Assembly (NCBI GenBank): GCA_947311845.1
Contig: CAMZMU010000062.1
Location: 53,131,365 to 53,195,364, forward strand
Source: Poa pratensis
Taxonomy: Eukaryota > Streptophyta > Magnoliopsida > Poales > Poaceae
Direction of reading: 5' to 3'
DNA length: 64,000 bases
The notes under the pieces are model-generated. The model was given only the letters and a program-made list of their open reading frames with translations. It did not search any database and had not been told where the DNA came from. Numbering within the stretch: the first letter of the stretch is position 1; the number at the start of each line of letters is the position of its first letter. Below are positions 1 to 10,945 of the stretch, piece after piece. A program made the translations under genes and the position numbers.

Positions 1-95
1 GCTCAAAGAAATTGGCTACTGCCATAATAATAATTACTCCCCATCTTTTGGAATCTGTCCACTTTGATACTTATTGACACTTGCTGTTTGATCAG

Positions 96-1202
96 ATCGA
101 TGCTGCGAAACCTATTCCTGAGGTATTCGAAGATGTCAAAGTCATTTTTGCCCCATATGCCAAGGTAATTACACTTGTTTCATTTGCTTGCTTGTAGCAT
201 TTCTGCATGCATCTTGTAATTCCTGCATGGCGTATGTTTGTTGCTACATTGCAAGCTGAATAGCTCTGCCACATCACGATTATATGTTGTGGCACTCTAT
301 TTTCATGTAACATTGAGTTATTGTATTTCAGGCTGCATAGAACAGTATAAAGTACCAAAAGGTGATAAATGGAATGATTTTATACAAGGTATACTTTCTC
401 TCCTTTTTATGTTTCATTACATTTCTTTTTCATAATGTTTTTAGGCAATTTAAATGAGTGGTTGTTTCTGTGGAAATAGAACAATCAGTTGGCCCTGTTT
501 GACTGAGGATTACTTGAAATGTATTTTTGACACACTTGTCGTCTATATGTTAGTACAGTAATATTGTAATGGATATATGTCAAATAAGCAAATACACAAT
601 CATTGTCGTAGCAACTGAGAAGTTGGGAACTACTCCTAATGGAAATATGAATAGGATGGTTAATAGACTTATCAAGACAATTGGATCATAGACTTATCAA
701 GAGAGTTGGATCAGATCAGACTTCGTATGAAATATGCAATAGGCATTGTGCATAGTTTAGTGGTGAGGCTGTACTCTAGAAGGTGCTCAGCTGCATCTTC
801 CACATGTTTTTAATCAGATCAGTGGAAACTTTCGTATGGTATTCTGTAGCTGGGTTTAAATTGACACGAGGATTTTGAACTCAAGTAAAGAAAGTATCTT
901 ACTTCCATGAAAGCAAATTTCATTTCTGCTTTTCACTCAACATAAACCTTTTTCATTTTGCTATGCTCTTTGGCTTAGTTTCACTGCAGTCTAAGTCTAT
1001 CTTTTGAAAGGTCTTCTGCTATTCTGAATATCCAATTATTACGATAGTATTAGTCATCCTTAATCAAAACGTTTTCTTTTGGCTAGAAGATGTGATAATT
1101 TTGTCAATTTATGCCATTGATACCAATGAGTTGATCGGATTATTGTTACCATCCATACTCATGTAATCCTCGTTATGTTTTGCAGGTTTTGCTCAAGTGT
1201 GA
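96..1202 (+). CDS. Possible 3'-terminal exons of an unrecognised gene (partial)
   Basis: Product not recognised. A clean 23-codon block at 96-164 is bounded by an AG acceptor (ATCAG at 91-95) and a GTAATT donor. It encodes a peptide with the motif [11 protein letters not shown] second block at 346-388 (after AACAG, before GGTATAC) encodes [15 protein letters not shown] last block would start at 1186 after TTTTGCAG and reach TGA at 1200-1202, ending GFAQV. The phases join without a stop if the 345/346 acceptor is used. If the upstream AG at 330-331 is used instead, translation stops after two codons. The rest of the gene would lie left of the window. The model rests only on splice signals and open phase, so a pseudogene or chance pattern remains possible. 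Confidence 0.33.
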
Positions 1203-2049
1203 CATATCTGTGATTACAAACCCTTAATATAGATCAGACTTATCAGTAGGCAATTCGATTTGTTACCAGCAATAAGTAGATCCATCTCCGCCAGTTTGTG
1301 TTCACCGATGTTGGTTTATCCCCTGTAGTGTACTTGTACCATTGTGTAATTTACTGCATGGAAGGTTCAGACCTTGTGCCCATGAGTTTTATCTATCTGG
1401 TTGTATCACAGAGAAGCAAACTGATTTCACATTCTTTATGAGCGATTGAATTGTTCAGTCGAATATACACAGTCGCCCCTTGCGAACATGTGATACAGTG
1501 TTAACGCTCCCTGCCCAGAAAATTTTGGTTACAAGTTTTCACCGCGTCTCTATTTGTTGCGTGTGTTCAAGTAGTTTAGTTGTGTTTGTTTCCAGTTTAG
1601 TAACTGTGTAAAGCAACCTCGTAATCTGTATCATTGACAGATTATAAAAGACAGTTAAAAAACATAACATGTTCAGGATAGTTAGCATATACAAATCTGA
1701 AATTTTCATTAACTTGGTGAGTGACAAGATTAATAGTGGTAACCATATCAGTTGAGATAGATTAACTAGACGCAACCAAAGCATTCAGGGCCATAGCCCG
1801 GTGAGAGAAATAGCTACGACAGACAGATCACTGGTTCTGGTTCTGGAGGACGGGGCTGCCTTCTTTCTGAGTTCGACGCGGCCGATCAGAGTTCCAGGCG
1901 TGGAGCGCGAAGCGGACGCTGAAGCATGCGCACGCACCAGTGCAGCGCACTCATACACCAGTCGTTTTGAGGGTCTTTTTCGGTTTTGAGCTGGTCTCTT
2001 TGGTTTTTCACAATAAGATCACTCTTGAAGCAAAATTCTCTCGGTAACC
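1203..2049. other. Intergenic, no gene seen
   Basis: AT-rich to about 1780, then a short GC-richer patch at 1790-1990. Short open frames on both strands have no recognisable domain. Part of the stretch may be 3' UTR if the upstream exon model is right. Confidence 0.4.
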
Positions 2050-2365
2050 TGCTGTCTGCATTTTCAAAATGACGATGCTTTTGCAGCTATGCAGACCCCT
2101 GATAAAGGCCAAGAACATGCCGTTGTTGGACGAGATGGTCGTCATGTTTAAGGTCCTCTTCAACGCCACCCACTCTCCTAATTAATTTACCTAGTCTGGC
2201 TTTGTTTTGGCACTTGTTCTAGTGCTTCTCTGGCGTCTGTGCCTTTCAATTTCCTAGCCCGTTGTGGCGTGTCTTTAAACTTAAACTCACCCTTGCTTGG
2301 TTGCTACTGGTGTAAACGCTGGCCTTGGTGGCTTTATTAATTTAAATCCGGGCACTACGTGCCTT
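2050..2365 (+). mobile_element. Retroposon 3'-end fragment (LINE-like)
   Basis: The end of a degraded reading frame is visible near 2095-2185 (...PLLDEMVVMFKVLFNATHSPN, stop TAA). It is followed by a T-rich 3' UTR-like stretch. Around 2330-2352 it contains TGGCTTTATTAATTTAAA followed by a CCGGGC-type tail. The same tail occurs, reverse-complemented, at the 3' end of the insertion at 59768-60843, so the two probably share a retroposon 3' terminus. No TSD or poly(A) was found here, so the boundaries are approximate. Confidence 0.4.
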
Positions 2366-3608
2366 CAGCCTAAGAAAGTCTGTAAAAATGGCAATGCTAG
2401 GTGGATATCTGCTGAAAATGGTATGAACTTCTCGTCCCCTCGAGGATGATGCGAGATTCTCCGATGACTCCTTCTCCCGGATGCCCACCTCCTCCCGGTC
2501 TATTTCTTCCTCTCCAACTATTTTTCTCAACCTAGACCTAGATGATGTTGTGGAGCTTTCCACCATGGTTGGAGTTAGTTTACAGGGAGTTTGGTTTCAT
2601 ATTGCCGACGTCCAGGAAGCCAATGAACCACTACGAGGTTGCCAGATCTTATAGACGGGGCTCCAACGGGGTCGAATCAACAGAATCGGCCCGTTGTGGA
2701 CGATGATATGAGGTTAGTAATATACGCATTTTTAATGTTGCATACGTTATTCCGACATGCTACAAACTGGTGTGACTTTTGCTGCGAACACACATGCGAG
2801 ATGTTGTGAAGATTTTGGAAATCTGCTGCAAACGTTGCTTCAATCGCGAACGTTTTGTGATGTATTATATAGAGGAGGGAGGGTTGATATAATCGTCATT
2901 TTTTTAAGGGAAGTTCGATGGAGTATACATAATAAAAACGGAGGGAGTATTTTACCAGTATACTTTGGCTATAAAGATAGCCAAGTTTGACTTTTTAGTA
3001 AAAACTATACGCCTTATAATAAGAAACAGAGGGAGTATTTTTTAGGGAGTTCCATGGATTATGTTGTGTTGAGTGGGTGTATATTTTTCGAAGGAAACCT
3101 CGCAAGCGAAAGTTGCCCAGAACAAGAAACGGAGGCCTTTAATTTTTTTTATGTATGCAAACGAGGCCTTATGGATGAGGGCCCAATGCTGCTGTAGATA
3201 AGATGGAAGATGCTCTGGAAGGAACCCTGCTTTCGATAGGCCATAGAGCAGCCTGTGATTTGGGCCACACGCCGTAGTTGCGTCGCCAAGTTGGACCGCG
3301 GTCTGATGAAATATTGTGTTGAGGCCGCCTGTTTTTTGCCCAGCACAATTCCAGATCGAACATAGCTCTAGAGCAATTGGAATACGCGACACACACTCTC
3401 TATCGCTGTCCAACTCAACTGCCACACGAACCATCGTTAAGAGTAAGTTCATTGCGACATACATCGAGTTCAACTCATCTGTCTTGAGTCCCGACTGGTC
3501 CCTCAATCCAAGTTTCCAGCCGCCACATTACATGTCTCACATAGTTATATTACTGTGGGCGTGGTCGGTATGCCAATTATCCACTATGTATAGTGCATGG
3601 ATCGTATA
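2366..3608. other. Intergenic with MITE remnants
   Basis: No gene recognised. Two CGGAGGGAGTA / CAGAGGGAGTA motifs at about 2938 and 3027 resemble Stowaway right ends. No matching left ends or paired TA duplications were found. Confidence 0.35.
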
Positions 3609-3611
3609 TAA

Positions 3612-4053
3612 GGCCCTGTTTGGTTCGCATGATTCGAAAAACACATGAATAGGAAAAACACAGGAAAATTATAGGGATGCAAGTGCAAAATAGAGGATTC
3701 AAAAATACATGAATTTTGTAAACTTGGTTGTTCGGTTCACAGGAGTAGGAAAAACATAGGATAATAAACATGGTTAAATCAAAGTCAAACAATTTGAGAA
3801 GATATAATTAGCATTTTATTATGCCAAGATAGACCTCGGTCTCGTCCTTCGTGCATAGGATTTTGAAAAAGAGGTCCATGTGGATTGTAAAATTCATGCG
3901 TTTTTTCTTCTTTTGAAACCTACATCAAAGTAAACTTTTCTATGGTTTTCCTGTACCCAGTTCCTTTGAACCAAACGGATGAATAGTGTCCCCATAGGAA
4001 AATTTCCTATTTCTACATTATTTCTCCACTTTTCCTTTGAACCAAACAAAGCC
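3612..4053. mobile_element. Tourist-like (PIF/Harbinger) MITE, 442 bp
   Basis: The inverted termini are GGCCCTGTTTGGTTC at the left and GAACCAAACAAAGCC at the right. They are flanked by a 3-bp TAA duplication (3609-3611 and 4054-4056). The interior is AT-rich, repeats 'aggaaaaacacagg'-type motifs in both orientations, and has no coding potential. Terminal sequence, size and TAA target fit the Tourist/PIF superfamily. Confidence 0.7.
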
Positions 4054-4056
4054 TAA

Positions 4057-5690
4057 TATTCGTGGCCCTTTGACAAGTTTCAGGCACTAATGCTCGTTCG
4101 GAAAATTTCAACCAGAACTGGCCTCTCTCTTAAAACGTCTGTTAAAGTGGCATTTTTGACAGCACAAACTTAGCTGAAAATGACAAAGTCATTTCAAATA
4201 AGCCACATCGGCGTTGGTGTTTTGACATTATCAGATCTTCTGAGATTCTCGTCACGCACAGAATACACCATTAACATTGGCGTTTTTTGCATCCTCAGAG
4301 CATAGTTCAGATACGCCATTCGCATTGGCATTTTTTTGCAATCTCAGAGTCTACGAAATTCACGAAAGTACTCTGCTTCGCGCGCGCCTTTCATTGCCTA
4401 ATATATTTCCTTCTTCCCGTCTCGGCCGATCGCGTGAACGTCTAACCAACTGGCGAGAAAAAAAAGCCGCTAACACACACACAAAAATTTCTTTTAACTT
4501 CCTTTCATGGCTACATTGCCCGGTCCCCGGTAGTGCTTTTACGACGAAGATCAATCGAGCACGTACGTGCGAAATGGCACAGTCACACACCAACACACGC
4601 ATCACATCGCCAATACTGTATCACATCATATGTGCGTCCATGCATCTAAAGTCTACACAGCTTTCTTTCTCAAAACAATGTGCTGCAGGAGCTCAATAAC
4701 GAGAGAACAGTAACCGAGCCATGATGCATACCTTGATTTCATGGTGTCATTAGTCAAAGATCTGCCTCTGATCCACCTAACTAACTAAAGTTAGGTCCTC
4801 TGGCAGGTTCTGCACAGCTACTTCTATATATTCGGATGTGCGAATGCAAGCGTGCACCGACCCCTTTCACTCCGCGAGTTCCAAGATACCATGCCATGCC
4901 TAGTCAAGGCTTAAGCAAGTAGCTTAGTTACTTACTGCCTTCTAGAGCAAGAACACGTAGCTTCTGCTGCTGCCACTTGCACCAAGCATTCTTGAAACGA
5001 ATTAACGAAATGCTTAGGAATAAAGTGCTGATCCGTCGGCCGGCCTAGTAATAGGCACGATCTGATATATTAGTTCCTCTTTTCCGGACTTCGAGGCGCG
5101 CAAATCAGCAATTAGCATGAGCTGCAAGAATCACCGCAATAATATAAAACAGGAGCGAAGAATCAAGGCCTAAAGTTGTGATCTCGTTCGATCACTTTAA
5201 AGATGCTAATTTGAGAGGGTTGATGGTGGCGTGGTAATCAAATCTGGAGGTGCACGTAAGCATGCATGCTTTGGAACCAAGAGATCAACACGGAGATCTC
5301 TTGATTCGTAATCTCCATGTGTCTGTGGAAGAGGACAGATGCGATTACAGAATCAATCACCGGTAAATTGACAGCAACATCAAATCGTCGCATGCAGTAC
5401 AATACGACGATCTATGCCCTTAACATTAACTAGACGATCGAATAGATGCCCAAGGAACCGTATCGATTTCACATGATCGTATCATACCACAGGGATCAAG
5501 TATGTATCACTGGCTTAGAGTTGCAAAAAGATCAAATAATCTCAACTAACTTCATCTATCACCTGAAAAATATGTAAAGTTCGATCAGTGCATGATGCTT
5601 GCATTGATGCCGATATCTAGCTTTTGTTTTGTTCTTTCATATGTTCATTATCAGGTAGCGCAGTCTACCACTGTACGCACATCGGATCTT
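4057..5690. other. Intergenic, no gene seen
   Basis: Mixed-composition DNA. The open frames at 4277-4699 (+) and 4360-4605 (-) overlap each other and show no domain, splice structure or promoter context. Confidence 0.4.
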
Positions 5691-5693
5691 TTT

Positions 5694-6002
5694 AGGGCCA
5701 TTTGGATTGTATGAATTTCCTAAGATATTTCTATGATTTCAGTCCTTGGTTTTTTTTTCTTATGGATTGACTTCGGATCAAAAGAATGATGCTGCCTAAA
5801 TTTCTTGCCTCATTTCCATATGAATTTAAACATCTGCTACAACATTATTTCAGACCCAAGTGCATAGGATTGAGACAATTTTCATGCGTTTCATCCAAAC
5901 AGTCATTGCTCTAATTTTTCTGTGTTTTACAATTCTCTGCTTTGCACATGCAAATTTATGGGATTCCTATGTTTTCCAACCTTGTGATCAAAGAGGCCTT
6001 TA
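5694..6002. mobile_element. Probable degenerate Tourist-like MITE
   Basis: The left end reads GGGCCATTTGGATTGT. The right end, reverse-complemented, reads GGCCTCTTTGATCACAAGG. Both are followed inward by 'ccta(t)g/aggaat' motifs typical of this MITE type. The TIRs are imperfect and the TSD is unclear (TTA at left, TTT at right). Confidence 0.4.
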
Positions 6003-6981
6003 AAGTGCATGAGAAGTCTATGCCACAGCTGCACACTGCATTGAGAGCTTGGTGATAGAGAGGGAAAGAACATTTGTTGCGGAATGACGGGCCTGGCACA
6101 CATGCCATGACAATCGCTTATGGCTTGACTTGCAAGAGATGCACGAACAAGAGCTGCAAACTTAACAATAACTTTGCTACCAAAAAATAATATAATTAAT
6201 AAGAGAATAATACAAAACCGTACGTAAGTTTGACTTCATATGCATGAAAATACTACTAATATTATGTTTCAACGGTCTTCAACAATAAACTCTCTGTGTG
6301 GTCAGTGGTCTATAGCGAAAAAAACTATGCCAAGCGAAGTACTGTAAATAAGTTGACAAGCAATGCTTTGGAGGTTAGGTAAGTTATTGCGTGCATGCTT
6401 AGTCCTCGATTAGATCTCCTTTTCCTTCTTGACTTTTGCATCAGGCAAAAGAGAAGACTAATTCCTTAAAGATGCTACAAGCAAGTTGATGGTTCCAAGT
6501 GACAAAACAAGGCGCTTTAGGTACAGCCAGGCTACTAGTTGGAACATACAAGCCACTGCAAGGACACTCACTAGGTACAACGTGAGTGTGTACTATTATG
6601 CACTAGTGCTTAATGTCGACATTGTGATCGATCGAACAATGTATTAGAGGTGTTACGAACACAAATATCTGTATGCACGATCTCTCTTTGTTTTGGGAGC
6701 TACCACAACGATCGTAAAGCGTGCAACAAAACAATTGGGATTAACCCTTAAGTGCAAACGCTGGCAACTAAACACAACGAGTAGTCTGAAGTTGTTTCAC
6801 GTCAAACGGGCCTTGTTATCACTTCGTGGCCAAGCCCCAGGAGCAACGGATGCAAATAGCCAAAACGGCTACAGATAACCAAACACGCAGATGGGTTGCT
6901 TGCGTCATGACACAACACATACCGTCTCAGCGGGGACAGGACCAAAGGTGTTACGGGGTTCGTGTTTAGGTGCTTGTATTG
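6003..6981. other. Intergenic, no gene seen
   Basis: AT-rich with no recognisable coding or repeat structure beyond short simple motifs. Confidence 0.4.
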
Positions 6982-6983
6982 TA

Positions 6984-7106
6984 CTCCCTCCGTCCCAAAA
7001 TAAGTGTCTCAAAGTTGTCCAAAAGTGAATGTATCTATACTTGTTTCATGTCTAGATACATCCACTTTTTGGCAAATCTAAGACAGTTATTTTGGGACGG
7101 AGGGAG
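6984..7106. mobile_element. Stowaway MITE (Tc1/mariner type), 123 bp
   Basis: Perfect terminal CTCCCTCCGTCCCAAAATA / TATTTTGGGACGGAGGGAG inverted repeats are flanked by the TA target duplication (6982-6983 and 7107-7108). The interior also folds back (GTGAATGTATCTA against TAGATACATCCAC). Non-coding. Confidence 0.93.
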
Positions 7107-7108
7107 TA

Positions 7109-7513
7109 TGAGAAAGCACTCGTGACCCCGCGTTTGGTTGTGTGTATGTGAATTTTTTTGCTCAGTAAATACAATGCCGGAGGCCCAGAGTGTTTGTTTG
7201 CCGGCACCTTATGTTTTTTAAGCATGTCTTTCTGAAGAGTGATGACCTTACCAACATATACCACCACCCCTCTAAAAACATATGCTATCACCGAAGTAAC
7301 AGGAAAGCAATATGCGACCAAATTAAATTGCAATGCAGCTAAGATGCGGCAGAAGTATTGAATAAAACATTAACATCTTACTACTCCATGACATGTACTA
7401 CCTAATTAGTACATCAAATGGGAAGACCACCATGACATGAACAATGTAATCATCACCGGAATTTTTGGCTCCTCGATTTTTCCACACTGCATCAGCTCAC
7501 TCAATCCGATGGT
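7109..7513. other. Intergenic, no gene seen
   Basis: Short AT-rich gap between a Stowaway MITE and the LTR element. A 93-codon minus-strand frame (7052-7333) overlaps the MITE and has no recognisable domain. Confidence 0.4.
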
Positions 7514-7518
7514 GTGAG

Positions 7519-7957
7519 TGTTGGATATTTTTGATCTAGGCTAAACCTAGGTCAACAATTACGGCTGCTACAGTAAGACGGTGCTACAGTGCCGTGCTAC
7601 AGTCCCTGATTGGGGAAATATCTCCAACTTACAGGTGGGTCCCCCTGTGGCACTGTGCATACATATATATATAGAGGGGTGCTTTTAGGGACTGGTTAAG
7701 GAAGGAAGAAAGATGAGGCCACCAGAACTCTCTTCTAGCCCCTCTATGCTGCCCAATCCAGCAAGCACAGCCAGCCACGGGAAGGATCCCTCCTGCACCT
7801 TCCTGAAGCTCCAGCAGCTACAGTGAAGGTGAAGAAGAGCAAGGGCTTCATCCCTCGAAGCCCTGGACTCCACCTCAAGCATCAAGATAAGTTTTCCTTA
7901 ATTCTATCTCGGTTGTGGCTCAAATCTTGAGCTAGATGATCTAGAGGTTGTTCAACA
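7519..7957 (+). repeat. 5' LTR
   Basis: Begins TGTTGGATATTTTTGATC and ends GGTTGTTCAACA. It is near-identical to the right LTR; visible differences include AATTACGG/AATCACGG, two 1-nt indels and AAGAAAG/ATGAAAG. A TATATATATA stretch at about 7662-7672 is a plausible element promoter. Confidence 0.93.
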
Positions 7958-8489
7958 TTGGTATCAGAGCAATCTAGCTTCAAGTTTGAGCTCTCCTATG
8001 CTCAAGATCATGCTTGATCTATTAAGGTTATGTCAAGTATCAAGCTGTTCTTCCTGTTCATGTCTGATTCAATTTTATTTAGCCCTAAAATGATCAAGTT
8101 TCTAGCCCTAACAGATCACATGTTGATCAAGGTTTCCATTTTTAATGATAACTAAAGGGGATCAAAGCATCTGATGTAAGTCTAAAGCAAAATCCCCAAT
8201 TTTCTGGAACCCTAAAATTGAAATTCCTCAATTTATCTTATTTTTTTTTAGGCTTGTGGTTTCGGTTTTATGTATGAATCAAAGGGGAACTAAATTAGTT
8301 TGAAGCAAACACTAAAGGATTTCCCCAAATCCGAAACCCTAGCCTGTTCAATTTTATGATTTCCTTCTCTGTTAATGTTATGGTTTCGGTTAAAGTTTCA
8401 AAGTGGGGATAAAGTGATTTGAAGCAAACCCTAAAAAAAAAAATCCCCAAATTTCGAAACCCTAATTGAGGAAATTACCCATTTACTGA

Positions 8490-9150
8490 TGAACCCTAAC
8501 CCTAAATCAAGAACTAAAGGGAGTGGTGGACGATTACCTTATGGATCTAGTCGCCGTCACTGGCCATGGCGGCGAAGAGGTCGACCTCTTATGCTTGCGG
8601 ATGCGCTCGGGCTCCTGCTGGAGCGTCTTGCCGTCCATCACACCGGGCAGTGGCTACGCTTCCTCGCTCGCTTGTCGGTGATGGAGTCCAGCTGCCGTGC
8701 CGGAGCTTGGCGAATGGAGCCGTCGCTGCCGCGGGGACGCCCGCCGGCGTGCACGTCCGCCTCGCTGAGGGCGCTGCCCGGAGCCGCTCGACGGAGCTGC
8801 GTGCTAGCCAAAGCCGCGCGCAGGTCCGGCGAGGGGGCCAGAGCAACGCCGCTGCTTCCTCTCTCCCTCTCTTCGGCTCGTGCTAAAGCGCTTTTCACCG
8901 TTGCCTCGCTCGGCTGCGTCCGCCGCCGCTGTCGCGGGTGACGCTGGAGAGGAAGGATAGAACGGGGAGAGAAAAGGGGATTAGGGTTTCGGGGTGGCGG
9001 CGATGCGGTGGTTTTGTCCCACGCACGCGCGCCTCCTGGGTCGTCGGATGGAGATCCGACGGCTGGACGGTTCTCCAGTCACAGCCCACTGGGCTTATGG
9101 TCCATTTTGGACAGGGGGTGTTAATGGCTGGGCTGGGCCGGTTTGGCCCA
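8490..9150. other. GC-rich patch inside the LTR element
   Basis: Sharply GC-richer than the AT-rich rest of the element. It carries overlapping open frames on both strands (8489-8941 +, 8589-8898 -) in low-complexity Ala/Arg/Pro code. Several CCCTAA-type motifs precede it and TTAGGGTTTCGG follows. It may be a captured host 5' UTR/exon fragment or a family-specific leader. No product recognised. Confidence 0.4.
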
Positions 9151-9754
9151 GTTTCGGCAGAATTCTAATGCCAAAAAAAAAAAAAAATCTGGGCAGAATG
9201 TTTTTAGGGAAAGTTATATTACCCTAATAATGAAATGATGATTAAATTTTTATGTGATAAAGTGTCACATTTTAGGGCAAATTTCAGGGCTTATTTTCAG
9301 CACCTTTTTATTATGCCTGCTGTTATTATTATCAGTGATGTTTTATATGATTTGCTTGTCATTCCAATGTTTTATCATGATTAGCAAATTATTTTATGGC
9401 ACTCATCATAATGACGATTATTGTTTTTTCTATGTCATAATTGTTTTATATCTTAATTATGCTCATGTGTCATGTTAAGTTATTGTGATGTCTTTTCATT
9501 ATGATTAGTAAAGTTTAAGTGGTCCAATACAATTAGGTTTGGGACTTTTATGTAATTATGATGACCAATTATGTGAATGAAGCCCCGAAACAATTAGTTT
9601 TTTATTGCTTAGAATAATGTATCATTTAAAGAAAGGGCCGTTATGATAATAATGTTCTCCAAAATTTATTATAATGATTATTGCTACATTATGCCATAAA
9701 GTTTCGCTGCAAAAGAAATTGGTTGATCCTCAAAATAAAGCGTGGCTTATGTCC

Positions 9755-10945
9755 GTCATTCTGGCCAAAGCTGATTGACGGGCATTTTGACCATGAAATT
9801 TTATTGGTCCGGTTCGCTTCTAGCCAAAGCTGATGTGAACCGGGTTGATGAATGAAGTTTATGCATGTGAGGATTTAATTATGTGTGGCTCATGCTCGTC
9901 ATTCTGACCAAAGTTGATTGATGGGTATGTTGACCACAAAATAAGAAGTTATGAAAACTATGTTTATTGAAGCATTTTAATGTCTCTCATTGCCAAAATA
10001 ATTAATGGCATGGAGTAACTAAATGGTAGCAATTATGTTTTATGGAAGGAGGAGCTTGAGATCACTTTAGTTGGGCTCTCCTTTATAATCCTCCTAAAAT
10101 ACCTAAAGAAGGTATTGCAAATTTTGATGTACTGAAAAGGGATTATGATGATAAGGAAAACTAAGTGGGAGGATTCAAAATTAAATGGCCCTTGATCTGA
10201 GCAATATTTAAGTTTTGGGCATAAGAATATCTAAAGTTGACTTTTCATGGTTATATCTCACTGAACCATGGTATGTCAAGTATAATTGCCCATCAATAAA
10301 GTTTCCGGCCTTAAGCCATGCATGTTATATGAAGTTTGTTTTTATCGAATGTCTCTAATTAAATAAAGTGTGTTTTGTGTTTGTCATTCTGGCCAAAGCT
10401 GATTGATGAACACATGATCACAAAATTTAGTTGTTCTGGTCCACGGACTAGTTCAATTAAAGAAGTGTACAGAGACATGATTCTAATTAAGTGTGGCTGA
10501 TACTTATCATTCTGGCCAAAGCTGATTGATGAGTATCTGACCACAAAATTTTGCCGGTCTTGTCCATTTCTGGCCAAAGTTGATATGGGCTAGATCGGTG
10601 AAAGAAGTTTAAGAGGCTATAAAGTGTGACATGTATTTGTTATTCTGGCCAAAGCTGATTAATAAATACTTGCTCACAAAAGTTTGTTGTTCTCATCCAT
10701 TTCTGGCCAAAGCTGATGTGGATCAGATCAACAAAATAAGTTTATGATTTGGGAAAGATTTCATGCATAAGGCTTATGGACATAATGCAATATGCCACAA
10801 TTTTTTTTTAAAGTACCTTCGGGGAATTAAGTCATTCCTAATTAAGTCATCTCTAATTAAGATGGAAATTTTGGTTGGAGGTTTAATGATTATTTTGGGA
10901 TAGGTTGTGGCACGTGTATTCATTCTGACCAAAGTTGATTGGATA
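9755..10945 (+). repeat. Array of diverged 'CATTCTGGCCAAAGCTGATTG' repeats
   Basis: At least nine copies of a core related to CTGGCCAAAGCTGAT occur at about 9763, 9818, 9900, 10388, 10510, 10567, 10646, 10701 and 10923. Two flavours alternate: CATTCTGGCCAAAGCTGATTGATG and CATTTCTGGCCAAAGCTGATGTGG. They are usually 55-60 bp apart, with intervening 'ACCACAAAATTTTG(T)TGGTC' similarity. Spacing between pairs varies. Non-coding. Confidence 0.75.

Noticed and set aside
2930..3040. A complete Stowaway MITE
   Set aside because: Two right-end-like GGAGGGAGTA motifs in the same orientation but no inverted left terminus.
8489..8941. 150-codon GC-rich frame as a retrotransposon protein
   Set aside because: Both strands are open and low-complexity, with no gag-like feature; kept only as a composition anomaly.
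9755..10945. CRISPR-like array
   Set aside because: Repeats are diverged, irregularly spaced and inside a plant LTR retrotransposon.
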